Shown here: positions 1-11,166 of the stretch, piece by piece
Layout: every line of letters begins with the position of its first letter
Numbering within the stretch: the first letter of the stretch is position 1
NCBI GenBank assembly: GCA_034769895.1
Contig: CM068372.1
Coordinates: 233,200,843 to 233,264,842 of the forward strand
Source: Magicicada septendecula
Lineage: Eukaryota > Arthropoda > Insecta > Hemiptera > Cicadidae
Direction: 5' to 3'
Length of the DNA stretch: 64,000 nt
Position numbers and translations under genes: made by a program
Notes under the pieces: generated by a model
Told to the model about the DNA's origin: nothing
Database searches by the model: none
What the model saw: only the letters and a program-made list of their open reading frames with translations

Positions 1-1640
1 ACTCCTTCGTCCACTCACTTAATTATTCACTGGGTTGTTTATTGATGTTAGTATCATCATGGGGTTACTGATTACAATTGTTTATTTTATTTTCCCTTCA
101 CAAATGATCACTTTTGGTAATTAACTGTGGCCTTGATTTGCCTTAGGGTATGTTTACTAGTTTTGATTATATTCATCACTATTTATTAGGGTGTGTGTAT
201 TATTAATTCCCTAACTTATATTTATAAACACATTCCTTTATCAATAAAATATACATAATATTATTATCCTTCATTAACATTATTAACCTAGGTAAATCTC
301 ATCTACACTCTAATTACATTAGTTCATTTATTAACATACAGAATAATGGTCATTATTCGGGATTTACAATGTTCATTCTTAATGTCTTGATTACATTTGG
401 TTCTTAGCTTCTTCTTCATTGTTCCGTGGTTCCTTTTGTATTTATCCGATCTATTGTGTCAGGTCATTGTCAGTTTATCAGTCATTTGTCATTTGGGTTA
501 TTGGGTTATTGATCTCTGAGTTTATAAGTTTTTGCCTCTTATTCTTGTCTTCAGCTTATTTAATTCATAGTTACTGTGGATCTTTACTACCTTATGTCAT
601 GTTACATAATGCATCGCCACCAAAATTGATTATTTCGAAACAAAGATTATTATATTTTTTCTGAAATCATCAATATAATTCATTTAATCAAGTTGTTATT
701 ATTCAGGAATTCATTCATCGCTACTTTCTTTTTTTTCATTTTTTATTAAGTCATGATTCATAATATGGTATTTGGTATTATTTTTTTTTTCTTTATTATT
801 CCCTTTTATGTTCTATTTCCCTAAAATTTTTCTTCTCTCCCCTTCATATAAATTGGTACTAGCCAGAGAGCACGTGTGGCTCTATTACTCTGCTATCCAT
901 TTATACACATTTTGAGTTCAGAGGCCTTGCCTATCTGCTCAATAATATAAATAATTGTTGGACGTATCTCAACATAAAATCATCATATAATAATATTCAT
1001 AATAATTATAATAATAGTCGTTCATTTCCGACTCACATAATATCAATACAATAAAACACTTTTGTGATTAATTATTCTCTCTTTTATACATCTCATTACC
1101 TTTTCATCTCAGTGACTTATTTGGATTCCTTCGTTTAAGCTTATGGCGATATTTAATAGGCATTTTGTATTGTTTCATTAGCTTATTTTATATGGTAGTG
1201 ATTTTATTTGTTATCACTTTATTTTTCATTTATATTTAAACTTAACATTGTAGCTGGTTTCTGGCTCATTTATATTTTTTTCATTGATTGTTCAGTTAAT
1301 CGGTCAGTGTTATTTTTTATTTGATTGTCTTGTCTTTTCTTTTGTGAAACGTTAATTTTTTATTATTCCCTTTTGGTGACAGGGTTAGTTAATGAGTTAT
1401 GTAGCGTAATCATTATTTGTGTAACATTTAATTATTTTATATCAATTTTTTATGATATTTCATTATACATATTTTCAAAATTACATGGGTTTACACATTT
1501 TGTTTCACACTTGGTTGTAAGTTGTACTTACTTTGTTGTGAATTTAGCTTATCTTTCTTCTAAATTCCCTTTCATTCATATAATAATATCAATCAAATAC
1601 TTATTGTAAGTTGTGCTTACTTTAATTTTTTGAATTTTGA
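1..1640 (-). repeat. Gypsy-A 3' LTR and 3' noncoding region, partial
   Basis: Noncoding AT-rich sequence downstream of the integrase ORF of copy 1, nearly identical to 9503-11145. It is the last part, in plus coordinates, of the long LTR and continues off the left edge. The LTR start is not certain. Two purine-rich tracts on the minus strand could be the polypurine tract, one near 829-847 and a shorter one near 1565-1580. The short open frames here are hydrophobic T-rich artefacts. Confidence 0.7.
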
Positions 1641-1664
1641 TAATTGTTCTGCTCCAAATTCTCT

Positions 1665-2981
1665 TTAACTTTCTGACACTGTTTCATAATATTTTTTCAA
1701 AGAAGACTGGTTGTAAGTCCCTTTTATTTTCTTGGTTGTTATCTCACTTATGACATAGGTATTGTTTTGGTTGTCCTTTACAATGAGATAGGGTCCATTG
1801 TACAATAACAGCAATTTCTTTGTGATTCCCTCTCTGGAACTTGGTAACTCTCGGTTCCGTATTAGCACCTTTTCTCCTTCATGATACCGGATTGCTTTCG
1901 GTTGAATTCTGTGATATTTAGCCTTTTTCTTTTCTATTTGCTCCGTTATCTTGCTATAGAATCTAGCGTTATCGAATTGGTATACTGGATTGGTGGGGAA
2001 ATTGACAAGTCCTTCTTTGGCTCGAGGTGGTGGCCTTCCGTACATGATGGTGTAAGGGGTATCCTTAATGGATTCGTGATAAGCGAGATTTATGAAATTT
2101 TCTGTGGCTTCGAGGTATTCACTCCACTTACGTTGCTGATCGTGGCAGTATGTACGAAGAATCCTCCCCACTTCACGGAGCACTATTTCAGCTGGGTTGC
2201 TGTTCGGGTGGTAAATTGAAGTCTTGTATGTTCGGATGCCCAGATCCATCAATGTGTCTTTCCATCGTCTTCCCCGGAATTGAGTACCATAGTCAGTGAT
2301 AATATTCGTGGGACTCACCACCTCTGTAATGTACCTCTGTGTGATAATGTTCAATACTTTGTTTGTAGTAGCACGGTTGATAGGGTATAATTTTACAAAT
2401 TTTGTGTAATGGTCCATGATAATGACTATGAACTTGTGCTGCTTTCTACCTCCGCTTCGTGGCATAGGTCCACATATGTCTAAGAAGACTCGTTCTAGTT
2501 TATTAGCAGAAGTTATTGGTTGCATTACCCCTTCTTTCTTGTCGTTGTTGCATTTAACAAGTTGGCATATGTGACAGCTTCTTATGGTCTTCCTTACCCT
2601 CCGGTTGTCTTTCAGATAGGTGTGCTCTTCTAATGCTTTTGTCACCTTCAGTGCTCCCATGTGTCCGTATCTGAGGTGGTATTCCATTATGATCTCAGCT
2701 TCGGTTCCTTTAGGTATTATCAGTTTCCATGTATTCTGGTTGGGTTTAGTTTTAATAAATAAAATATCTTCATGTAAACAGTAGAAATGTGTGGCTCTTT
2801 CTTCTTGTTGGTTCAGCCTCTCTCGGATTTGATTTAATTTCTTATCCTCCTTCTGGTGTTGTTTCACTTTATTCAATATCACTTCTAGGTCGGATCTACC
2901 TTTCATAATATTAAATACTTTTACTATGGTCTCCTTCTCTCCATCGAAGGTTTGCTGTTCTGTATTGATTCGAGATAGCAC
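1665..2981 (-). CDS. Gypsy-A copy 1 integrase region
   Basis: 438-residue frame with a full retroviral-type integrase layout. It has an N-terminal zinc-binding H2C2 module (YGHMGALKV then CHICQLVK), a DDE core (first Asp in FLDICGP, second in the IITDYGTQF block, Glu in the NPAEIVLREVG helix) and a C-terminal GPY module (YNGPYLIVK). Integrase joins the element's cDNA to host DNA. The frame follows the protease-RT-RNase H frame and is separate from it in both copies, with the same spacing. No chromodomain or envelope frame follows before the LTR. Confidence 0.88.
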   Translation of the reverse strand: MLSRINTEQQTFDGEKETIVKVFNIMKGRSDLEVILNKVKQHQKEDKKLNQIRERLNQQEERATHFYCLHEDILFIKTKPNQNTWKLIIPKGTEAEIIMEYHLRYGHMGALKVTKALEEHTYLKDNRRVRKTIRSCHICQLVKCNNDKKEGVMQPITSANKLERVFLDICGPMPRSGGRKQHKFIVIIMDHYTKFVKLYPINRATTNKVLNIITQRYITEVVSPTNIITDYGTQFRGRRWKDTLMDLGIRTYKTSIYHPNSNPAEIVLREVGRILRTYCHDQQRKWSEYLEATENFINLAYHESIKDTPYTIMYGRPPPRAKEGLVNFPTNPVYQFDNARFYSKITEQIEKKKAKYHRIQPKAIRYHEGEKVLIRNRELPSSREGITKKLLLLYNGPYLIVKDNQNNTYVISEITTKKIKGTYNQSSLKKYYETVSES

Positions 2982-3027
2982 ATCAGCTGCTGTGTTTTTA
3001 CTGCCAGGGATATACTCCCAGTTGATG

Positions 3028-5061
3028 TTATATTCTTGGAGAGCAAGAATCCATCTGGTTTAATCGACCATGGCTGAGCTTGCAGTTCTTCAAGGAGGAA
3101 ATAGACTTATGGTCGGCGCGCACTGTGATAGGATATCCAAGAATATAAGTTCGAAATTTTCCACAAGAAAAGACCACACTCAACAGTTCTTTTTCGGTTA
3201 CATGATAATTGCGCTCACACTGGTTTAACGTTCTGCTGGCGAAACTTATTACTTGGTGGTTTCCATTCTTGTCCTCTTGGTAAAGCACCGATCCCAAGCT
3301 AATGTCGCTTGCGTCGCAGTTCATGTAAAAGGGTCTATTGAAATCGGGGTGGTTTAACATGATTGTATTGAGGAAGTGTTTTTTAATGGTGTTGAAAATC
3401 GTTTCCTGTTCTGAGCCCCACATCCACTTGGTTTTGGATGACAGCTGTGGTGATAGTTTAGTAGTCAGCTCAGAATAATTTTGCTGAAATTTTCTGTAGT
3501 AGTTACAGATGCCCAGGAACGACTGTAACTGTTTCTTATTTTTAGAGGTAGGGAAACGTTGAATAGCATCTACTTTGTCGATTGATGGTGTTATACCTTG
3601 TCGTGACAGGTTGAATCCAAGGAATTGGACTTCTGCTGCTATCAGCATTGACTTCTCTAATTTTAATGTTACATTGTTGATGGATAATTTTTCTAGTACT
3701 CTCTCTACTCTCATACAATGCTCCTCCCAATTGGATGAAGTGATCAGTAGATCATCGACGTACACAGTTGTATAGTTCATAGTTTCAGGACCCAGTATCT
3801 GGTCCATGCAGCGGACAAATATTGCTACTGAGTTTACCAGCCCAAAAGGTAGTCGCTTGAACTGGTAGTTCCTGCCTTCAAATATGAACGCTACGTATTT
3901 TCTACTGGCTGGGTGCAATTCTACTTGCCAGTACCCGCAAACTGTATCCCAGGTACTGATAAATTGAGTCCCATGAAACTTTTTGAGGATCTCCTCAATT
4001 TCACCAGGAGATGTCCTGTCGTTGATTAGGATCTTATTTATTTCTCGGGCATCGAGACATAGGCATACCCTTCCATCCTTCTTGGTAACAGCTACTATAG
4101 GACTGGTGTACTGCGAACAACTATACTCAATTATATCTTCCTCCAGCATTTTACTAATTTCTGTGCGCACTGCTTCCTTTGCTGCATACGCTATCGGGTA
4201 AGATTTTTTATTAAAATTGGCCACTTCTTTGAATTTCAACTCGCACTGATACCCCCGTACCTTTCCTGGTTGGTCGGAAAATACATGTCGGTATTTGTTA
4301 TAAATTCTTATTAATTTCTCCACCTCTTGATCCGTTAATGGATTCCCGTCTTGGGTTCCTCGAAACTGTCGGGTTTCCTCTAATTTCCGATTCCATAGGA
4401 TGTCATTGTTTATTTGACTGTCTGGCTTCACTTCCCACCTCCGGTCTGGTGAATCACAACTCGTTCTTATATTATATATTGTACTGATTGGTATGACCCC
4501 CTTGCTGCCAGTTAATTCTGCTACCCATTCTCTGTCTTCATATTTCATGGTTACCTTTGATAGTCTCATATCGATAACTGCAGAGTACTTTCTCAGGATA
4601 TCACAACCAATTAGAATTTCGAATGGTAAGTTGTGAGCAATTAAAAATATCATTGGCAGTGTCTCACCATTACTTATGACTTCTAGAGACACTTGTCTCT
4701 TAATGGTTTTGTTCTGCCTTCCAGTGGCTCCAATTAAAACAATGTTACTTACTGGTAACGTGGGTAAGCTGATCTTACTCTCTTTTTGAATTTTCTCATA
4801 CATGTTCGTATCAATTAAAGACACGTTTGCACCTGTGTCAATCATAAATTTTACATTTACATTATATACCTTGGCGGTAACATAGGCAATTTTGTTATCC
4901 GGGTGCTTGATTAATGTGGAATTTTCTTCCATTAGCTCCTCGCGGATATTCTTCAGATAATGGTTCTGAATTATTATTATTGTGTCGTCATTAGTCTCGT
5001 CTGTCTGTCTTGTTAATAACCCAATAGATCGGATCAGTGACAGGTCCTGTGGTATTCTCAC
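3028..5061 (-). CDS. Gypsy-A copy 1 pol: protease, reverse transcriptase, RNase H
   Basis: 677-residue frame. Aspartic protease with the DTGA signature near residues 75-78. Ty3/gypsy reverse transcriptase spans roughly residues 280-460, with the YVDD active-site box near 434. RNase H begins near 580 (CDASDISLG). The frame meets the upstream gag frame in a 4-nt overlap. The start given is a GTG at that overlap, so pol is probably made by the recoding that gypsy elements commonly use rather than from its own start. Part of a nearly whole element. Confidence 0.88.
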   Translation of the reverse strand: MRIPQDLSLIRSIGLLTRQTDETNDDTIIIIQNHYLKNIREELMEENSTLIKHPDNKIAYVTAKVYNVNVKFMIDTGANVSLIDTNMYEKIQKESKISLPTLPVSNIVLIGATGRQNKTIKRQVSLEVISNGETLPMIFLIAHNLPFEILIGCDILRKYSAVIDMRLSKVTMKYEDREWVAELTGSKGVIPISTIYNIRTSCDSPDRRWEVKPDSQINNDILWNRKLEETRQFRGTQDGNPLTDQEVEKLIRIYNKYRHVFSDQPGKVRGYQCELKFKEVANFNKKSYPIAYAAKEAVRTEISKMLEEDIIEYSCSQYTSPIVAVTKKDGRVCLCLDAREINKILINDRTSPGEIEEILKKFHGTQFISTWDTVCGYWQVELHPASRKYVAFIFEGRNYQFKRLPFGLVNSVAIFVRCMDQILGPETMNYTTVYVDDLLITSSNWEEHCMRVERVLEKLSINNVTLKLEKSMLIAAEVQFLGFNLSRQGITPSIDKVDAIQRFPTSKNKKQLQSFLGICNYYRKFQQNYSELTTKLSPQLSSKTKWMWGSEQETIFNTIKKHFLNTIMLNHPDFNRPFYMNCDASDISLGSVLYQEDKNGNHQVISFASRTLNQCERNYHVTEKELLSVVFSCGKFRTYILGYPITVRADHKSISSLKNCKLSHGRLNQMDSCSPRI

Positions 5062-6116
5062 TGCCGCTGCTCGTTTAAATGTTGGGCGTTGCCTTCGGCG
5101 CGGTCCTCTGATCTGATGGGGTGATTATCCTCAGTGTTTTGCCTTCTCTCGATCGAGTGGTCATTGCGAGTTATTTGATCTCGACTCCTTCTGTTTTCTT
5201 CAGCACTCCGGCTCCTCGGTCTTCTATAACCACGTCTCCCGTCGTTTCTACTCTCTGCATTTATATAGTTTACCCGTCGCCTGTATGTTTGATTCGGTAT
5301 CGACTGGTTATTATTGTGGTATTGATTATTGGGCCTGTTATAACCGCCTCCGTTTTGGTTATTTCCCCTGTTGTAAGAATGGTTTGGATTGTTATTGTTG
5401 TTGGGGTAATTCTGGTTATAATTTCTCGGGTAATTATTGTTGTTATTGTTGTTATTAAAACCTCGATAATTATTGGGGTTGGCTGGCGGATGATTGGCCG
5501 GTGTGTGGTTTCCTTGCGGCCCACTTGGTTGATTTCTGTTATCGTAATTTCTGTAGTTTGGTGTGTTCTTTTGTCGGTTCAACACATAATGTTTCTCCCG
5601 CTCATATTCCCCCAATAACGCGGCCATCTCTTGAATCGTCTTGATTCTTCCACTCAAACGGCTTTTTGTGATTTCCCCGTCGTAGTGGTATGCCAATTGT
5701 GTCAACAGGCACTCTTCAGGGATGTTAGGTTCGAGGTTCCTCGCTATGCTTACCTTACCTAAAAAGTAGGCGGTTGGGGACTGTCCCAGGTAAGGGTCGA
5801 ATCGGCCGTTGCTGATGTTATTTCTTACCACGTGCTGTGTCGCCTCCGACCAGTATTTATCCTTGAATAATTTTTTAAATTCACTAAAATTATGTATATC
5901 TGGTCTCACAACCGTCCACCAATTGTCGTGAACTTCTTTGAACATGTCGTCGATCATGCCCTTGATTACTCTCCACCGTGTCTCCCTGGTTCGGGCTAAG
6001 TTCTCCTCTACTCGTTCTATGAATTCAATTGGGTTGCGTTTGTAATTTTTAAAGTTTATTGTTTCTCTATTTTTGCTACATGATATGTGTGAGCTCATGA
6101 TTGGTCGGTCCTTCAA
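5058..6116 (-). CDS. Gypsy-A copy 1 Gag
   Basis: 352-residue frame with a retrotransposon Gag core in the first 190 residues (FSEFKKLFKDKYW, then GRFDPYLGQSPTAYF). A very Asn-rich tract (about 190-290) and an Arg/Ser-rich basic tail follow. No CCHC zinc knuckle is visible, so RNA binding probably rests on the basic tail. It overlaps the pol frame by 4 nt, and the coiled-coil frame lies 43 nt upstream. The hydrophobic plus-strand ORF across this stretch is an antisense artefact of the Asn codons. Confidence 0.8.
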   Translation of the reverse strand: MKDRPIMSSHISCSKNRETINFKNYKRNPIEFIERVEENLARTRETRWRVIKGMIDDMFKEVHDNWWTVVRPDIHNFSEFKKLFKDKYWSEATQHVVRNNISNGRFDPYLGQSPTAYFLGKVSIARNLEPNIPEECLLTQLAYHYDGEITKSRLSGRIKTIQEMAALLGEYEREKHYVLNRQKNTPNYRNYDNRNQPSGPQGNHTPANHPPANPNNYRGFNNNNNNNNYPRNYNQNYPNNNNNPNHSYNRGNNQNGGGYNRPNNQYHNNNQSIPNQTYRRRVNYINAESRNDGRRGYRRPRSRSAEENRRSRDQITRNDHSIERRQNTEDNHPIRSEDRAEGNAQHLNEQRQ

Positions 6117-6159
6117 TGCATTAATCTCTTCCTGTAGGCGTAGTTCTCTTGCCCTAAAT

Positions 6160-7041
6160 TCAGCTATTTTTCCCTTCTTGGGCGGTTGTGGTGTCCTTCA
6201 CTTCACTTACTGAGGCATCCAATCTGCTATAGTTCTCTTCGACTCTGGTCTGTATTTGTTCTAATTTGTTGTTGGTTTCTTTTTGGAGTCCTTCAACCCT
6301 CCTCTTACCTTCGCCTTCAACTTCATTCACCTTGATCAAAATTTCTTCTCGGACTTGCATCACTACTTCGCTGGTTTTCTCTATCTTCTCTTCCGTCTCT
6401 ATCACAGTCTGTTTCAGTTCTTCTCTGTACTCCGTCAACTGTTGCTGTAATGTATCCTGGTTGTATTCAATTTTATCGTTCAGCGTTTCAATGTCCTTCT
6501 TCATTAGTCTCAAGGTTTCGCTGGTTTTCTCGTTACTCTTCTCTATATTTTCTCCTATCAGCTTATTCTCCTCTTTCATCTTCCGTTCTAAAGTTTCGAT
6601 ATTCTTTTTGTTACTCTCCTCATTCCTGTCGAATTTTTCGTTCAAGGACTCAAATTTCTTCTCCATCTTCTCATTATTTTTATCCATTTTTTCGTCCTGT
6701 TTCTTGAAATTGTCATTAATTAACTCAAATTTCTTATCTAATTTTTCACTGTCTTCCCTTCTTTGTTCTCTAGTTTCATCCTTCATCCTTTGAAACATTT
6801 CAGTGGTTCTGTTATTCCCCTCCATTATAATTCTCATCAGATCGTCTAAATTCGTTCCTTCCGTGGTCCTGGTTGGCTCTGCTGGGGTTAATAATTCTTC
6901 CACATCTTCCACTGAAGTTATTTCCTTTTCTTCCATTCTGGCACCTTTCTCGATCTCCTTTTCTGATCTTTTTGCTCCTTCTTCCGCCTCCTTCTCGCGT
7001 ATCTTCGTCTGGTATCTCGTACCGTGTTTTGCCGGTTCCAT
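6160..7041 (-). CDS. Gypsy-A copy 1 upstream coiled-coil ORF
   Basis: 293-residue frame, first after the primer-binding site. Residues 60-290 are Lys/Glu-rich with long heptad-like runs (KKFESLNEKFDRNEE, TEEKIEKTSEV), which predicts a long parallel coiled coil. There is no zinc finger, membrane segment or enzyme motif. It is conserved at identical length in copy 2 (15665-16546). By position it could be an N-terminal Gag part or an accessory protein that drives multimerisation. A separate coiled-coil frame ahead of gag is unusual for Ty3/gypsy. Function is inferred from composition only. Confidence 0.7.
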   Translation of the reverse strand: MEPAKHGTRYQTKIREKEAEEGAKRSEKEIEKGARMEEKEITSVEDVEELLTPAEPTRTTEGTNLDDLMRIIMEGNNRTTEMFQRMKDETREQRREDSEKLDKKFELINDNFKKQDEKMDKNNEKMEKKFESLNEKFDRNEESNKKNIETLERKMKEENKLIGENIEKSNEKTSETLRLMKKDIETLNDKIEYNQDTLQQQLTEYREELKQTVIETEEKIEKTSEVVMQVREEILIKVNEVEGEGKRRVEGLQKETNNKLEQIQTRVEENYSRLDASVSEVKDTTTAQEGKNS

Positions 7042-7102
7042 TTCTGTAGTCGCCGCTAGAGTCTGTAAAGTTTAAAGGTATGTTTCCTTAACTATCCTAG
7101 CC

Positions 7103-7120
7103 CTGCTAGTTGGCGCGCCA
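7103..7120 (-). other. Gypsy-A primer-binding site (copy 1)
   Basis: On the minus strand TGGCGCGCCAACTAGCAG starts with the TGG that pairs with a tRNA CCA end. It lies about 60 nt ahead of the first ORF and just inside the LTR edge. TGGCGC-type sites are common in insect gypsy elements. The primer tRNA is not identified. The site recurs at 16608-16625. Confidence 0.6.
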
Positions 7121-10100
7121 CTTTGTAATAAACTTTATTGGGGGTGTATTTAATGTAATAGGTGTTTCTGTAAGTCGTTCTCTCTTCCTATAGTATATGT
7201 GTGAGTGTCGAGCGTTTGTTAACTCGCTCGTTGGGTGCGTGGTATAGTATGTGTGTACGATTGAAGCTATTAATAATTTCAATAAATTCCGTCACTGTTA
7301 TTTGCGTGTAGCAAGTCGAATTGTACCTTCTCTTACCATTTACGGGTAAACCGTATCTCTCACCGTTTGGTTTGAATAATGCCGCCTCGCCACCTGATTG
7401 GCGCACGCCTTTCTGCAGTATCGACTTGGCTAACGTCTTGTTTTGAGGTTTTCACTTCAATAAATTTTTATTTATTATCTTAATTTACTCGAATCAAACA
7501 TACAGTGTTGAAGAATAAGAATATTTATTAACACTTTGATAGGTTTCAATTATTTAGTAGTACATTAATTTTATTTTTAGCACCTGCTATTACAGTTGCT
7601 CAGTTGGCATGCTCAGTTCCAATATTTTGTATACACACCGTCTTGACGGTTATCGTAGGTTTACAATTAAAATGGTTTTACTCAAAGGTGTTAATAAGTC
7701 CTTTCGGCTACAGAAATATTTGACTACGGCTAAAATACACAAACTTATAATAATCCTTAATACTAGGTACACAAAAAAATCAATATTTTAATACATTCGA
7801 GTGAGTAATCATCAATGAGATTTAGTAAAAAAATTTTGGTTAGGATTTGTCAATTAGAAATGTTTGATAACTATTTATTATATCTCAATTTAAATAATTA
7901 TCGATTGATTAAAGTTCAAATAGTGATATTACCAATACCTTCAGTTCTAAATCAGAATAGTGATCAGTGAAGTGAAAATTGTGGTTTATTATTGTTGATA
8001 GAAAAATTTGGAATTCGTTTAATGGGATTATTGTTTATACTCATCAATTTTCGATGGAGCTTCTGCGATGCCGTCTTCTTCTTCCGGATGGATTCAGTAG
8101 TCTTCTATTCTTCGGAATCTCATTAATCTCGTCCAGACGGTTTTTCCGGTAAACTTCGGCCTCGTACTCGTTCTGCGATCGTCCGTCTTCTTGAATTGAA
8201 GTAGGTCCTTATGATCTTCCTTCGGGATTAGTCGTCATCTATTCTTCCAGACGTCTTCTTGATTTCCTTGGGTAATTATGGGTTGTGAACAAATTTAATA
8301 AATAATATATTATCCAGGGTTCCCTGGGCTGCTATCATAATCTTCCTTTCCTTTGATTTTAGTTAAAATTCACTTATTTGGAATTAAATTTTGGGGTGAG
8401 AGCTACTCAATCCGCCCTCGGCGTCGGTCAATAATGGACTATCGAAAATCTAACGGTTTTTTGGCAATAAATTTCGGTTGCTATGGTTACCTAATAAATT
8501 ATGCTAATTCTCATTGGTCATTAATTTAAGTCATTGTTATGTTTTAATGTCTTATTTTAGTTTAATTTTACAAAATATCTTCAAATGAAGATTTCTATCT
8601 TATATTAATAGCTAGGTTTATTACATGAATACCATTGTTCATAATTTTTTATAAGGGTCATTTTCATATCCCTCATGGTCACTTTTGAGTAGCTAATTAC
8701 ATTTTTGTTAATTTTCATATTTATATTTTACATATATTTTATTCAAAATAGGCTGTTATCCATACATTTTGGTATTAGGAATACTCACTTAATTTGTTTA
8801 AACATTTGGTATACTCTGCTTCGATATTGGACTATTATTTGTTCTCAAATTTACTAAATTCTTATTTAACAGTTAAGCCTAGAGCCTAGATTTTACTATG
8901 CTACTATCTAACATTTCTTAGTAGCTTCTTACCTTTACATTTGGTATTTTTAACACAATTTTTTAACAAAACAAGCAATAAACATTGGTGTTCCTAACTC
9001 CACCTCTTATTATAGTAATAAACATTTTCTTTACAGGTTCAAGCCTGAAATAACTTCTAACTACCTTTCTGCTCCCTTCTACTATCTGGTTCAATTAACA
9101 ATTCATTACATTATATTGGTTCTTTTAAAACAGTAACAACATCCTTATTATACTAACATTAATTTATACTTTACACAATATATACTATTCCTCCATTCCT
9201 TCACTAGAAAAAAAATGTCTATCGTTCTTGTTTGTCCTTCATTCCAATGCCTTAATTTCTATCTTATCCTATAATCCTTATTACCTATGGCTTACTTTAC
9301 TTACATTATAATAAGTTCCTCTTACTTACTAGTACAAAGTTTATCACTGGTCTTCCTGTTATTCTAACACAGTTTACTAATTAGAATACTTTTTGAAGTT
9401 CACCAACTACACTTTTTCCTTCATAGAAGGTTTTTTACTTATACACTTTCACTCACTATGTGCAACATGCTATTACTACATGTCACCACTTTATATTAAT
9501 ATACTCCTTCGTCCACTCACTTAATTATTCACTGGGTTGTTTATTGATGTTAGTATCATCATGGGGTTACTGATTACAATGGTTTATTTTATTTTCCCTT
9601 CACAAATGATCACTTTTGGTAATTAACTGTGGCCTTGATTTGCCTTAGGGTATGTTTACTAGTTTTGATTATATTCATCACTATTTATTAGGGTGTGTGT
9701 ATTATTAATTCCCTAACTTATATTTATAAACACATTCCTTTATCAATAAAATATACATAATATTATTATCGTTCATTAACATTATTAACCTAGGTAAATC
9801 TCATCTACACTCTAATTACATTAGTTCATTTATTAACATACAGAATAATGGTCATTATTCGGGATTTACAATGTTCATTCTTAATGTCTTGATTACATTT
9901 GGTTCTTAGCTTCTTCTTCATTGTTCCGTGGTTCCTTTTGTATTTATCCGATCTATTGTGTCAGGTCATTGTCAGTTTATCAGTCATTTGTCATTTGGGT
10001 TACTGGGTTATTGATCTCTGAGTTTATAAGTTTTTGCCTCTTATTCTTGTCTTCAGCTTATTTAATTCATAGTTACTGTGGATCTTTACTACCTTATGTC

Positions 10101-11150
10101 ATGTTACATAATGCATCGCCACCAAAATTGATTATTTCGAAACAAAGATTATTATATTTTTTCTGAAATCATCAATATAATTCATTTAATCAAGTTGTTA
10201 TTATTCAGGAATTCATTCATCGCTACTTTCTTTTTTTTCATTTTTTATTAAGTCATGATTCATAATATGGTATTTGGTATTATTTTTTTTTTCTTTATTA
10301 TTCCCTTTTATGTTCTATTTCCCTAAAATTTTTCTTCTCTCCCCTTCATATAAATTGGTACTAGCCAGAGAGCACGTGTGGCTCTATTACTCTGCTATCC
10401 ATTTATACACATTTTGAGTTCAGAGGCCTTGCCTATCTGCTCAATAATATAAATAATTGTTGGACGTATCTCAACATAAAATCATCATATAATAATATTC
10501 ATAATAATTATAATAATAGTCGTTCATTTCCGACTCACATAATATCAATACAATAAAACACTTTTGTGATTAATTATTCTCTCTTTTATACATCTCATTA
10601 CCTTTTCATCTCAGTGACTTATTTGGATTCCTTCGTTTAAGCTTATGGCGATATTTAATAGGCATTTTGTATTGTTTCATTAGCTTATTTTATATGGTAG
10701 TGATTTTATTTGTTATCACTTTATTTTTCATTTATATTTAAACTTAACATTGTAGCTGGTTTCTGGCTCACTTATATTTTTTTCATTGATTGTTCAGTTA
10801 ATCGGTCAGTGTTATTTTTTATTTGATTGTCTTGTCTTTTCTTTTGTGAAACGTTAATTTTTTATTATTCCCTTTTGGTGACAGGGTTAGTTAATGAGTT
10901 ATGTAGCGTAATCATTATTTGTGTAACATTTAATTATTTTATATCAATTTTTTATGATATTTCATTATACATATTTTCAAAATAACATGGGTTTACACAT
11001 TTTGTTTCACACTTGGTTGTAAGTTGTACTTACTTTGTTGTGAATTTAGCTTATCTTTCTTCTAAATTCCCTTTCATTCATATAATAATATCAATCAAAT
11101 ACGTATTGTAAGTTGTGCTTACTTTAATTTTTTGAATTTTGATAATTGTT
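7121..11150 (-). repeat. Gypsy-A shared LTR (3' LTR of copy 2, 5' LTR of copy 1), up to about 4.0 kb
   Basis: Single noncoding block between the two internal regions, serving both units. Its right boundary is uncertain: if the purine tract near 10330-10350 is the polypurine tract, the LTR is about 3.2 kb; if the tract is next to integrase, it is about 4.0 kb. Either is exceptionally long. Inside lies a purine- and CpG-rich island (about 8050-8270) within AT-rich DNA, and a CCAAT plus X-box pair at 8477-8517. No internal direct repeat was seen, so this is one LTR and not two abutting LTRs. Small ORFs here (7188-7406, 7609-7791, 9921-10166) have no support. Confidence 0.7.
8477..8517 (-). promoter_or_regulatory. 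CCAAT box and RFX-type X-box in Gypsy-A LTR
   Basis: The minus strand carries CCAAT (8513-8517) and, about 23 nt downstream, GTAACCATAGCAAC (8477-8490). The latter fits the X-box consensus GTNRCC-N(0-3)-RGYAAC exactly with a 2-nt spacer. RFX factors and NF-Y commonly act together on such pairs. The same sites occur in the third LTR (X-box 17982-17995). Use by this element is inferred. Confidence 0.45.
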
Positions 11151-11166
11151 CTGCTCCAAATTCTCT

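Noticed and set aside
1325-1609. 94-residue hydrophobic plus-strand ORF, considered as an envelope or membrane protein
   Set aside because: On the opposite strand to Gypsy-A, in T-rich LTR DNA, with no signal peptide or Cys pattern, and not open in the other copy.
5121-5618. 165-residue hydrophobic plus-strand ORF (also 14626-15123)
   Set aside because: Antisense of the Asn-rich Gag tract; Ile/Val runs come from reversed AAT/AAC codons.
6266-6793. 175-residue Ser/Phe-rich plus-strand ORF (also 15771-16298)
   Set aside because: Antisense of the Lys/Glu coiled-coil frame.
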